This document shows, in pieces, positions 1-6,158 of a stretch of DNA of 6,367 nucleotides (position 1 is the first letter of the stretch; every line of letters starts with the position of its first letter). The stretch is taken from the NCBI GenBank assembly GCA_030650265.1, contig JAUSEJ010000508.1, forward strand, positions 1 through 6,367, in the 5' to 3' direction. The position numbers and the translations under genes are program-made. The DNA is from Dehalococcoidia bacterium (GTDB lineage: Bacteria; Chloroflexota; Dehalococcoidia; JACPQF01). The notes beneath the pieces are model-generated. The model was not told the origin of the DNA. It saw only the letters and a program-made list of their open reading frames with translations, and made no database searches.

Positions 1-35
1 GCGCCGAGAACAGCCGCCAGCAGGATTCTGAGCAT
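1..35 (-). CDS. Start of a truncated gene for a hydrophobic, probably membrane protein
   Basis: The first 11 codons read MLRILLAAVLG before the window ends, and the twelfth codon begins GC. This hydrophobic start fits a transmembrane helix or signal anchor. A GGAG sits only three bases before the ATG at 35. Two in-frame GTG codons, at 59 and 65, could instead start the protein and would add PATDLEF or VPATDLEF before the Met; neither has a strong Shine-Dalgarno. A short acidic segment followed by a leucine-rich, Gly-ending helix resembles the N-terminus of MgtC/SapB membrane proteins, but 12 to 20 residues cannot settle a family. It lies 67 bases downstream of the purB stop on the same strand, with a stem-loop between them, so it may or may not share the purB transcript. 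Confidence 0.5.
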   Translation of the reverse strand, partial: MLRILLAAVLG

Positions 36-70
36 GAACTCCAGGTCAGTCGCAGGCACTGGCACCACCA

Positions 71-98
71 ATTTGGGCGACCGATAGGCCGCCCAAAT
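71..98 (-). terminator. Stem-loop just after purB, possible terminator or processing hairpin
   Basis: A perfect 9-bp inverted repeat (ATTTGGGCG at 71-79 and CGCCCAAAT at 90-98) encloses a 10-base loop. On the minus strand it begins four bases after the purB stop codon. No run of T follows on either strand, so it is not a textbook intrinsic terminator. It may end transcription weakly, protect the 3' end of the purB mRNA, or separate purB from the next gene. Confidence 0.4.
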
Positions 99-102
99 GT
101 CT

Positions 103-1410
103 CTATCCGATTGGTTTGGTCAACAGGCCAAGTCGCTCATAGGCCGTATCGATGTACTGCAAATGGAAGTCGTAGTTGAAGAGACCTTCAAGTTCGCTAC
201 TGGACATGCGGGCCGAGACCAAAGGGTCCTGCGCCAGCAACGTGAGGAACTCCAGGTCTTCCTCCCAGGCCTTCATGGCATTGCACTGCACTATCTTGTA
301 GGCAGATTGCCGGCTCATTCCCTTCTCGATGAGAGCAAGGAGAACGCGTTGGGAGAAGAGAAGCCCGTGAGTCAGACCGAGATTCTTCTTCATTCGCTCC
401 GGGTAGACCTGCAGATTGTCCATTACCTGCGTGAAAATCCCGAGAATGTAGTCGAGAACGAGACAGGCATCAGGAAGGATAATTCGCTCGACCGAGGAAT
501 TGCTGATATCCCGTTCGTGCCAGAGAACCATGTTCTCCATGGCAGTGACAGAGTAGCCCCGCACTACCCTGGCAAGCCCGCTTACTCTCTCACAAAGCTC
601 CGGGTTTCGTTTGTGCGGCATGGCTGACGATCCCGTTTGGCCGCCGCTGAAACGCTCCTCCACCTCGCGAATCTCGGTTCGTTGCATGCTGCGCAGGTCC
701 GTTGCAAACTTATCGAGAGAGGAGGCAATGATGCCTAGCGTGGTGACGAACTGGGCGTGGCGGTCACGCTGGATGATCTGGGTCGATACGGGAGCTACGT
801 CTATCCCCAGCTTCTTGCAAACAAACTCCTCGACGAAAGGCGGAACATTGGCGTGAGTTCCCACGGCGCCCGAAACCTTGCCCACGGAGATCGTTTCCCT
901 GGCCTGCCGCAGCCTGAAGGCGTTTCGCTGCATCTCGTCGTACCAGAGAGCGAGCTTAAAACCGAAGGTCATGGGCTCGGCATGAACACCATGGGTTCGC
1001 CCGGTCATGATCGTATCTTTGTAGGTCAAAGCCTGTCGCTTGAGCACCGCGATCAGCCTCGCGATGTCGGCTTCCAGCAGGTCGGCAGCCTCGATGATCT
1101 GTAAGGACAATGCCGTATCGATAACGTCCGAAGAAGTGAGGCCAAAGTGGATAAAACGACCCTCCTCGCCGACGCTATCCGTCACAGAAGCAAGAAAAGC
1201 GGTCATATCATGCCTGGTTTCCTTGAACACCTCGTCGATCCGCTTCTCGTCGTAGCTGGCCTGCCTTATTTGAGTCAGGGCGCTGGCTGGAATGGCGCCC
1301 AACTCCGCCCAAGCCTCACAGGAGGCGACCTCGACCTGCAGCCACTTGTCCAGTTTGTTTTTGTCTGACCAAACCCGGGCCATCTCCGGATTTGAATATC
1401 GCTCGATCAA
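103..1410 (-). CDS. purB: Adenylosuccinate lyase
   Basis: PurB splits SAICAR to AICAR plus fumarate in IMP synthesis, and adenylosuccinate to AMP plus fumarate; it is a cytosolic homotetramer of the fumarase/aspartase superfamily. From the chosen start the protein has 435 residues, the usual bacterial length. Visible family marks are MIERYSNPEM at the N-terminus, H68 in RHDM, H88 followed by FGLTSSD (89-95), the GRTHG loop with H140, and the superfamily signature GSSAMPHKRNP (260-270) with the catalytic serine region. These histidines correspond to those described in Bacillus PurB. The start is TTG at 1410, because GAGGAG lies five bases upstream and the protein then opens exactly where the family does; a TTG at 1446 would add 12 unlikely residues and overlap the predicted transcription start. 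It has its own promoter and is separated from the cupin gene by 156 bases. Identification is firm. Confidence 0.97.
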   Translation of the reverse strand: MIERYSNPEMARVWSDKNKLDKWLQVEVASCEAWAELGAIPASALTQIRQASYDEKRIDEVFKETRHDMTAFLASVTDSVGEEGRFIHFGLTSSDVIDTALSLQIIEAADLLEADIARLIAVLKRQALTYKDTIMTGRTHGVHAEPMTFGFKLALWYDEMQRNAFRLRQARETISVGKVSGAVGTHANVPPFVEEFVCKKLGIDVAPVSTQIIQRDRHAQFVTTLGIIASSLDKFATDLRSMQRTEIREVEERFSGGQTGSSAMPHKRNPELCERVSGLARVVRGYSVTAMENMVLWHERDISNSSVERIILPDACLVLDYILGIFTQVMDNLQVYPERMKKNLGLTHGLLFSQRVLLALIEKGMSRQSAYKIVQCNAMKAWEEDLEFLTLLAQDPLVSARMSSSELEGLFNYDFHLQYIDTAYERLGLLTKPIG

Positions 1411-1415
1411 TTTGA

Positions 1416-1421
1416 CTCCTC
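1416..1421 (-). promoter_or_regulatory. Ribosome-binding site fixing the TTG start of purB
   Basis: On the minus strand GAGGAG is followed by five bases (TCAAA) and then TTG. The spacing is ideal, and no similar site precedes the upstream TTG at 1446. This decides the purB start despite the unusual initiation codon. Confidence 0.8.
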
Positions 1422-1449
1422 GCAGAGACGTATAAAATAGGCCCAAGAG

Positions 1450-1478
1450 ATGATATAAGATAAGCCGCTGCCTGTCAA
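1450..1478 (-). promoter_or_regulatory. Sigma70-type promoter of purB
   Basis: On the minus strand, a perfect -35 box TTGACA (1473-1478) is followed by a 17-base spacer and a -10 box TATCAT (1450-1455), one mismatch from consensus. Transcription would begin near 1443, giving a leader of about 33 bases before the TTG start. purB can therefore be transcribed independently of the guaA-purD-purE-cupin unit. Confidence 0.75.
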
Positions 1479-1479
1479 C

Positions 1480-1507
1480 TTCTGTAGGTCAAGTTCTGTA
1501 GGCCAAG
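1480..1507. repeat. 14-bp tandem repeat abutting the purB -35 box
   Basis: Two adjacent 14-base copies (1480-1493 and 1494-1507) differ at one position. Read on the minus strand they are CTTGGCCTACAGAA and CTTGACCTACAGAA, and the next 14 bases begin GTTGACA, which is the purB -35 box in the same register. The repeat may be a regulator-binding site, or a duplication from which the -35 box derives. Confidence 0.6.
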
Positions 1508-1509
1508 CG

Positions 1510-1533
1510 GCCCGGCCCTACTTTCGGCTGGGC
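1510..1533 (-). terminator. Weak stem-loop after the cupin gene
   Basis: GCCCGGCC (1510-1517) and GGCTGGGC (1526-1533) can pair over eight positions around an 8-base loop. One of these is a G-U pair in a plus-strand RNA but an A-C mismatch in a minus-strand RNA. It lies 33 bases after the cupin stop. No T-run follows, so a terminator role for the upstream operon is only a possibility. Confidence 0.25.
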
Positions 1534-1566
1534 AATATCGATGCCTCAGGGTGCGTTGGCGCCGCG

Positions 1567-1890
1567 TCAGTACCGGTAATCATCCCTAACCGGAGAAAAG
1601 ACATCGATAGCCACAGAAGGCTCGACAGCCTTGACCTTGTGCCGAAAATCGGCGGGCACCAGCCAGCTATCGCCCGCCGCGAGTTCCCTTTTTTCATCGC
1701 CCAGTTCAAAGACCAGCCTGCCCGCGGCCAGATAGCCGATCTGCTCGTGCGGGTGAGCGTGCCAGGGAATCTCCCCACCCTCGTCAAAGACTATCTCGGC
1801 AAGAAGCATCCGGTCGCCGTAGTTGAGGGTACGCCTGACAACGCCCGGGAACATCTGGATTTCACCCGCAAGTGCCCTCTTTCTCAGCAT
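1567..1890 (-). CDS. Small single-domain cupin protein, function unknown
   Basis: This 107-residue protein is one cupin beta-barrel. Motif 1 spans about residues 38-57 and contains PWHAHPHEQIGY, giving likely metal ligands H44, H46 and E49 or Q50, with G57 closing the motif. Motif 2 is about 73-84, GDSWLVP then H84 as the last metal ligand. The end, DVFSPVRDDY (96-105), is typical of small cupins of the kind that includes KdgF, which helps open uronate rings; similarity at this level does not transfer function. There is no signal peptide, so it is probably cytosolic and metal-binding. Its ATG lies two bases after the purE stop, and an AGAGG inside the purE end can serve as ribosome-binding site, so it is likely translationally coupled to purE. 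Its place between purE and purB suggests some link to purine metabolism or only shared expression. Confidence 0.85.
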   Translation of the reverse strand: MLRKRALAGEIQMFPGVVRRTLNYGDRMLLAEIVFDEGGEIPWHAHPHEQIGYLAAGRLVFELGDEKRELAAGDSWLVPADFRHKVKAVEPSVAIDVFSPVRDDYRY

Positions 1891-1892
1891 TG

Positions 1893-2366
1893 CTATTTGC
1901 CTCTCAATTCGGCTCTATAATCCTCGTACTTCTGCCTGATCTCCTCGTGCCGCAGTCCCAGTATCTCGGCGGCGAGATAGGCCGCGTTTTTCGCTCCTGC
2001 CACTCCCACAGCCACCGTGGCCACCGGAATGCCGGCCGGCATCTGGATGATGGCGTACAAGGCATCTACCCCTTTCAGGTCGCTGGTCGGCAGGGGGACG
2101 CCGATGACAGGAAGCGTAGTCCAACTGGCCAGCACGCCCGGCAGATGGGCAGCGCCGCCGGCCCCGGCAATTAGCAACTCCAGCCCACGCTCTCTAGCGG
2201 TGAGGCCGTATTGCCGGGCCTTGTCGGGAGTCCGATGAGCGGAGATCACGGACACTTCATGGGGGATGCCCATGTTGTCGAGGATGTTTGCCGTTTCCTT
2301 CATGGTAGGAAGGTCTGATTCGCTTCCCATGACGACGCCGACGAGCGGTCTCGATCCCTGTTGCAT
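1893..2366 (-). CDS. purE: N5-carboxyaminoimidazole ribonucleotide mutase, class I PurE
   Basis: PurE moves the carboxyl group of N5-CAIR to carbon 4 to give CAIR, in the cytosol, on the way to IMP. The protein has 157 residues, normal for a class I catalytic subunit. Motifs in order are VVMGSESDLP (11-20, nucleotide phosphate binding), SAHRTP (42-47) with the essential H44, AGAGGAAHLPG (67-77), PVIGVP (86-91) and QMPAGIPVATVAVG (108-121). The SAHRTP and GGAAHLPG sequences mark class I rather than the CO2-using class II, so a PurK partner is expected, but none is encoded here. The gene starts four bases after the purD stop, with a GAGGGTGG-like ribosome-binding site inside the purD end, and stops two bases before the cupin gene. 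Identification is firm. Confidence 0.97.
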   Translation of the reverse strand: MQQGSRPLVGVVMGSESDLPTMKETANILDNMGIPHEVSVISAHRTPDKARQYGLTARERGLELLIAGAGGAAHLPGVLASWTTLPVIGVPLPTSDLKGVDALYAIIQMPAGIPVATVAVGVAGAKNAAYLAAEILGLRHEEIRQKYEDYRAELRGK

Positions 2367-2370
2367 GGCG

Positions 2371-4341
2371 TTAGAACCACCCTCTCTTGGTTAACTTCGT
2401 TTCCAGCTGCCCGGCTTCCTTCCGCGTCTCCGGGCAAGGGTCGGCGGCAAGACAGGCCTGTAATTCGGCGAGAGCGTCGCCTTTTCGGCCCATCTCCATA
2501 AGGATTAGAGCAAAGTCGAGATGGGCCTCCGGCGATTTGGGCTCGATCTGTAAAGCCAACTCGTAGTAAGTTGTGGCTTTCTCGTACTGTCCCTGCCTGG
2601 CCAGTATTGCCCCAAGGCCCAAATAGGCAGGAACATAATTGCAATCGATTTTTATCGCTTTGTTCATCTCGCCGATCGACAGGTCGGGCCTCCCCTGTCT
2701 GAGATAGAGACTGCCAAGGTTGTGGTGCGCCTCGGCATCCCCGGGGAACCGGTCTGCTACCGCTTGCCACTGCTCAAGGGCGGCGTCAAGCCGACCGAAG
2801 GAGGCGTAGGCCGTTCCCAGTGCAGCCCTTGCCGCTCGCAGGTCGGGTTGGTTGCGGAGCATCTCCTCCAGAAGGTCAATGGCTTGTTGCCCCTTGCCCG
2901 AGGCAAGAAGCGATTCGCAATGGGCGATGACAGGCCCGACCGCAGAGATTTCATCAGGCTTCAAGGGGGCCTCTAACCGGGAAATAGGCAATGCTGGCTG
3001 CCGCGCCTCATCCTCGACGGCCTCGCGTGCTGCTATATCGGTGCGAAAATGGCAGCCGCTAAACCGGATCTTAGGAACATTGGCGTACGCCTTGCGCCTC
3101 GCTTCGGCCATGGTGCGCCCGCTTGCCACTACCGTTAGAACCCTTCCTCCGTCGGTGAGAAGATCATTGGCCGGCTCCCGCAGGCGCCTGCCCGGGAGTA
3201 ACGCCGACGCACCGGCAGATGCGGGAGTTCGCAGGGCCAGTCTGGTCCCGGCGTGAAATACCCGCACGTCCGCATCGATCGAATCCAGCCCGGAAATGAC
3301 CTGCCCGTTCACATACTTGCCCGGGTAACCGCCCGAAGCCAGGACCACGCCGACGGTGCAATCCTCGTTCCACTCGATCTGGATCTGGTCCAGGGTTCCG
3401 GCAATGGTCGCTTGAATGATATCGACCAGATCGGTCTTCAGTCGGGGAAGAATGGCCTGGGTTTCGGGGTCGCCAAAACGGCAGTTGAACTCCAACACCT
3501 TGGGCCCGGCGTCGGTAATCATCAGGCCAGCATAGAGGACACCCTTATAAGGAGATCCCTCGGCCGCCATTCCTCTAACCACCACCTCGAGGATTTCCGA
3601 CTTCACCCGGTCGATCATCTCCTGCCCGAAGAAACCGGGAGGGCTGTAGCACCCCATTCCGCCGGTGTTAGGGCCCTGATTATCATCAAAAACAGGCTTG
3701 TAATCGCAGGCAGGCACCATAGGAACCACGGTTTTTCCATCGCTGAAACAGAGGAGGCTTACCTCTGTGCCGCTTAGAAACTCCTCGACGAGAACCCGAT
3801 CGCCGGCCTCACCAAATACCCGCTGCACCAGGGACTGATCGATTGCCTGAAATGCCTCCTCGTGGGACCTTGCAATCGTCACGCCCTTGCCAGCAGCCAA
3901 TCCATCGGCCTTGATGACGATGGGAAGGGGCATCGTTGCGGCGTAGGCCCTGGCCTCGTCGGGAGAGGTAAAGTCGCCGCCACGAGCGCAAGGAATACCG
4001 TGCCTCTGCATCAGCTTTTTGGCGAACAGCTTGCTCGACTCTAACCTGGCGGCGTTCTTGGAGGGGCCAAAAGTGGGTATTCCTAGACTCTCGAAGACGT
4101 CCACGATTCCCAGAGCCAGAGGATCTTCCGGTCCAACGACAGCTAGATTGACGCCTCTGGTGAGCGCCTCGTCGGCCAGGCTTTTGATATCTTTCGCCAG
4201 GATGTCCAGGTTTCGGGCTATGAGCGCGGTGCCGCCATTGCCGGGGGCAACATACACTTCCTTAACCTTGGGACTAAGCAAAAGCTTCCAGGCGATGGCG
4301 TGCTCCCGCGCCCCACCGCCGATGAGCATTACGTTCAGCAT
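2371..4341 (-). CDS. purD: Phosphoribosylamine-glycine ligase fused to a C-terminal TPR domain
   Basis: PurD joins phosphoribosylamine and glycine using ATP to make GAR, the second step of purine synthesis. Residues 1 to about 440 form a complete ATP-grasp enzyme: GGGAREHA (8-15), VGPEDPLALG (69-78), FGPSK (91-95), the ATP-binding strand VIKADGLAAGKG (142-153), GPNTGGMGCYSP (223-234), the metal-binding EFNCRFGDPETQ (284-295), and the C-terminal GGRVLTVVASG region (398-408). PurD usually has about 420-430 residues; this protein has 656. After a linker (about 445-468), residues 469-635 hold about five TPR units, with typical lines such as AEAHHNLGSLYLRQGRPD (535-552) and the QGQYEKA helix turn (583-589). 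The fusion is in one uninterrupted frame. A second oddity is an insert of about 20 residues near 370-392. The start is supported by AGGAGG four bases before ATG. The gene lies 23 bases after guaA and 4 before purE. Confidence 0.96.
   Translation of the reverse strand: MLNVMLIGGGAREHAIAWKLLLSPKVKEVYVAPGNGGTALIARNLDILAKDIKSLADEALTRGVNLAVVGPEDPLALGIVDVFESLGIPTFGPSKNAARLESSKLFAKKLMQRHGIPCARGGDFTSPDEARAYAATMPLPIVIKADGLAAGKGVTIARSHEEAFQAIDQSLVQRVFGEAGDRVLVEEFLSGTEVSLLCFSDGKTVVPMVPACDYKPVFDDNQGPNTGGMGCYSPPGFFGQEMIDRVKSEILEVVVRGMAAEGSPYKGVLYAGLMITDAGPKVLEFNCRFGDPETQAILPRLKTDLVDIIQATIAGTLDQIQIEWNEDCTVGVVLASGGYPGKYVNGQVISGLDSIDADVRVFHAGTRLALRTPASAGASALLPGRRLREPANDLLTDGGRVLTVVASGRTMAEARRKAYANVPKIRFSGCHFRTDIAAREAVEDEARQPALPISRLEAPLKPDEISAVGPVIAHCESLLASGKGQQAIDLLEEMLRNQPDLRAARAALGTAYASFGRLDAALEQWQAVADRFPGDAEAHHNLGSLYLRQGRPDLSIGEMNKAIKIDCNYVPAYLGLGAILARQGQYEKATTYYELALQIEPKSPEAHLDFALILMEMGRKGDALAELQACLAADPCPETRKEAGQLETKLTKRGWF
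3169..3240. repeat. Palindrome-rich in-frame insert within purD
   Basis: CTCCCGCA (3175-3182) and TGCGGGAG (3220-3227) form a perfect 8-bp inverted repeat. Flanking GGCC-containing sequences extend it imperfectly outward. Inside lies a perfect 12-bp palindrome (GCAGGCGCCTGC, 3180-3191). The segment encodes roughly PurD residues 370-392, between the conserved VFHAGTRL and LLTDGG blocks. By memory of E. coli and Gram-positive PurD only about 10 residues separate those blocks, so about 20 residues are extra. It resembles a small palindromic element carried in frame, but only one copy is visible here. Confidence 0.5.
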
Positions 4342-4364
4342 CTATCCTCCTCGCGAAGGCAGCC

Positions 4365-6044
4365 CTATTCCCACTCTATGGTTGAGGGAGGCTTGCTGGA
4401 AATATCGTACACGACCCGGTTAACACCAGGCACCTCGTTGACGATCCGGCTGGAGATGCGGGCCAAGACATCATAGGGCAGTCTTGCCCAATCCGCCGTC
4501 ATGGCGTCCTCACTGGTCACTGCCCGAACAGCTACAACGTTGGCATAGGTTCTGCCATCTCCCATGACGCCCACGCTTCGCAGTGGGGTCAGAATGGCAA
4601 AGCTTTGCCATAGTTCATGGTATAGTTTGGCCTTCTTGATTTCGTTGACCACGATCCAATCGGCAGCCCGGAGGGTCTCCAGCCGCTCACGGGTTACTTC
4701 ACCGATGATGCGAATAGCCAGTCCCGGTCCGGGGAACGGCTGTCGGAAGACCATATCTTCAGCCAGGCCTAGGGCAAGTCCCACCTCTCTCACCTCGTCC
4801 TTGAACAGGAAGCGAAGGGGTTCGACCAAGCGAAGGCGCATATTCTCGGGCAGGCCGCCGACGTTGTGGTGGGTCTTGATCTTGGCAGACGCTTTCGTGT
4901 CCCGGGAAGTACTTTCGATTACGTCGGGATAGAGCGTGCCTTGAGCGAGAAAATCGATTCGCCCCAGCTTCAAGGCCTCGTCCTCAAATACCCGGATGAA
5001 CTCCTCGCCGATCCGTTTTCGCTTCTCCTCCGGATCGATTATACCGGCAAGACGATCCAGAAAACGATCGGTGGCCTCGACGAGGACGAACTTCATCTGC
5101 ATATTCTTATGGAACTGGTTTAGCGTCCTCTCCACCTCGTCCCGCCGCAGCAGACCGTTGTTCACGAAAATGCAGGTTAGCTGCTCGCCTATCGCCCGGT
5201 GAATGAGGGTGGCCGTGACTGACGAATCGACGCCGCCGGAGAGGGCGCAGATGACTTTGCCATCGCCAACCTGTTTCTGAATGCGCTCAATGCTCTCCGT
5301 CACGAAGTTGCCGGCTGTCCAGGTCCCCTTGCAGCCACAGACTTCGTAAAGGAAATTGCGGAGGATGGTCTTGCCTTGCGGTGTGTGTGCTACTTCCGGA
5401 TGAAACTGCAGACCGATGATTCCTCGATCATTCCCCATGGCGGCGACCGGCGAGTTATTCGTATAGGCCAGGGCGCTGAAACCGGGGGGCATCTCGATGA
5501 TCTGGTCTCCGTGGCTCATCCAAACGGGTATGGATTCCGACAATCCCTCGAAGATTGGGGAGCCGGTGTCGTTCTTGTAGAGACTGGCGTGGCCGTATTC
5601 CCGCTTCTCGCTCGGCGCCACCCTACCACCCAACTGGAAGGCCAGTAGTTGCATGCCATAGCAGATGCCGAGGATGGGCACTCCGCCTTCAAAGACATAG
5701 GCAGGAATTTGGGGGGCGTTGGGCGCGTAGACGCTGGCGGGACCTCCCGAGAGGATGAATCCCATTGGCTTCAGGCTAGCGATCCGCTCCCGGGGCGCAT
5801 CGAAGGGGACAAGTTCACAGTACACCTTGCTCTCACGCACCCGCCTGGCGATCAACTGGCTGTATTGAGAGCCGAAATCAAGGATCACGATGGTTTCATG
5901 GCTGGCTGCCCGGTCGTCATGTCCGTGTTGATAGACACTGGCCGCAGCCTCGTCGGCTTTCTTGGCGATATCGAGATATGTGGAGACTTCGATATGGGCG
6001 GAGGTCGCCACCCGCCGGCTCCTAGGGCCTGCTTTGTCAGCCAT
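4365..6044 (-). CDS. guaA: GMP synthase (glutamine-hydrolysing)
   Basis: GuaA turns XMP into GMP using ATP and ammonia released from glutamine. Residues about 51-235 are the class I glutamine amidotransferase domain: [18 protein letters not shown] (54-71), the nucleophile C128 in GICYGMQ (126-132), and H215 and E217 in QFHPEV (213-218). Residues about 240-440 are the ATP pyrophosphatase domain with the P-loop SGGVDSS (269-275), [11 protein letters not shown] (368-378) and [10 protein letters not shown] (433-442). The dimerisation domain follows and ends in the canonical TIEWE. The length is 559, against about 510-525 usually, because some 50 residues precede the conserved domain; they are polar to helical with no signal peptide. 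The start is supported by AAGGGGGTG four bases before ATG and by the lack of another ATG before residue 51. It is the first gene of the cluster, behind a strong promoter and a hairpin-bearing leader. Confidence 0.97.
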   Translation of the reverse strand: MADKAGPRSRRVATSAHIEVSTYLDIAKKADEAAASVYQHGHDDRAASHETIVILDFGSQYSQLIARRVRESKVYCELVPFDAPRERIASLKPMGFILSGGPASVYAPNAPQIPAYVFEGGVPILGICYGMQLLAFQLGGRVAPSEKREYGHASLYKNDTGSPIFEGLSESIPVWMSHGDQIIEMPPGFSALAYTNNSPVAAMGNDRGIIGLQFHPEVAHTPQGKTILRNFLYEVCGCKGTWTAGNFVTESIERIQKQVGDGKVICALSGGVDSSVTATLIHRAIGEQLTCIFVNNGLLRRDEVERTLNQFHKNMQMKFVLVEATDRFLDRLAGIIDPEEKRKRIGEEFIRVFEDEALKLGRIDFLAQGTLYPDVIESTSRDTKASAKIKTHHNVGGLPENMRLRLVEPLRFLFKDEVREVGLALGLAEDMVFRQPFPGPGLAIRIIGEVTRERLETLRAADWIVVNEIKKAKLYHELWQSFAILTPLRSVGVMGDGRTYANVVAVRAVTSEDAMTADWARLPYDVLARISSRIVNEVPGVNRVVYDISSKPPSTIEWE

Positions 6045-6047
6045 GAT

Positions 6048-6122
6048 TCACCCCCTTGATAACAAAACAACCCCCAGGCAGGGGGTTTCTAATCGTTTCC
6101 GCGAATTATAGCAAACATTCAT
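6048..6122 (-). CDS. Possible 24-codon leader ORF ahead of guaA
   Basis: An ATG at 6122 opens 24 codons (beginning MNVCYNSRKR, ending VVLLSRG) and stops with a TGA that lies inside the guaA Shine-Dalgarno, three bases before the guaA ATG. It spans the leader hairpin, so translating it would disturb that hairpin. It has no Shine-Dalgarno of its own and begins at or within two bases of the predicted transcription start, so it would have to be leaderless. An ORF this short occurs often by chance, so the call rests only on its position. Confidence 0.2.
   Translation of the reverse strand: MNVCYNSRKRLETPCLGVVLLSRG
6049..6057 (-). promoter_or_regulatory. Shine-Dalgarno of guaA
   Basis: AAGGGGGTG on the minus strand lies four bases before the guaA ATG and matches the anti-Shine-Dalgarno with one mismatch. 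It supports the long N-terminus of GuaA. Its five G residues can pair with the C-run of the leader hairpin. Confidence 0.75.
6060..6088 (-). terminator. Terminator-like hairpin in the guaA leader, possible attenuator
   Basis: On the minus strand AACCCCC (6087-6081), a 5-base loop and GGGGGTT (6075-6069) form a perfect 7-bp stem. It is followed by GTTTTGTT, a T-rich but interrupted tract. The hairpin lies downstream of both predicted promoters and upstream of the guaA Shine-Dalgarno, so it would act as an attenuator or a translational switch. No alternative upstream partner for the C-run was found in the leader. Confidence 0.5.
6105..6113 (-). promoter_or_regulatory. Possible second guaA promoter (extended -10)
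   Basis: TGCTATAAT on the minus strand is a perfect extended -10 motif (TATAAT at 6105-6110, TG at 6112-6113). The sequence 17 bases upstream, AATTTA, is a poor -35, which an extended -10 can tolerate. Transcription would start near 6098, still upstream of the leader hairpin but past the start of the possible leader ORF. Confidence 0.4.
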
Positions 6123-6130
6123 AGGCCTAA

Positions 6131-6158
6131 ATTATACTCAGTCCGGCCAGGATGTCAA
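6131..6158 (-). promoter_or_regulatory. Consensus sigma70 promoter of the guaA-purD-purE-cupin operon
   Basis: On the minus strand a perfect TTGACA (6153-6158), a 16-base spacer and a perfect TATAAT (6131-6136) point toward guaA. Transcription should start at about 6122-6124, giving a leader of about 80 bases. Matching both hexamers exactly is uncommon and suggests strong basal transcription, with control then exerted later, for example at the leader hairpin. Confidence 0.85.

Noticed and set aside
97..627. A 176-codon plus-strand ORF overlapping purB
   Set aside because: It is antisense to conserved purB codons, has no recognisable domain or ribosome-binding site, and reads as a shadow of the real gene.
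1411..1446. Extended purB start at the TTG at 1446
   Set aside because: It adds 12 residues absent from the family, lacks a Shine-Dalgarno, and would begin at or before the predicted transcription start. The TTG at 1410 has GAGGAG at ideal spacing.
2371..2960. The TPR region as a separate gene
   Set aside because: It is in the same uninterrupted frame as PurD, with no stop and no convincing ribosome-binding site at the junction, so a fusion is the simpler reading.
3253..3777. A 174-codon plus-strand ORF over purD
   Set aside because: It runs opposite the conserved ATP-grasp region of PurD, and its translation shows no family motif.
5649..6059. A 136-codon plus-strand ORF over the guaA 5' end
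   Set aside because: It is antisense to the conserved amidotransferase domain and the leader, without a supported start.
6045..6124. A purine (guanine/adenine) riboswitch before guaA
   Set aside because: The leader of about 80 bases lacks the three-way-junction layout and conserved loop and junction bases of that class as I know it; only a simple hairpin is visible.
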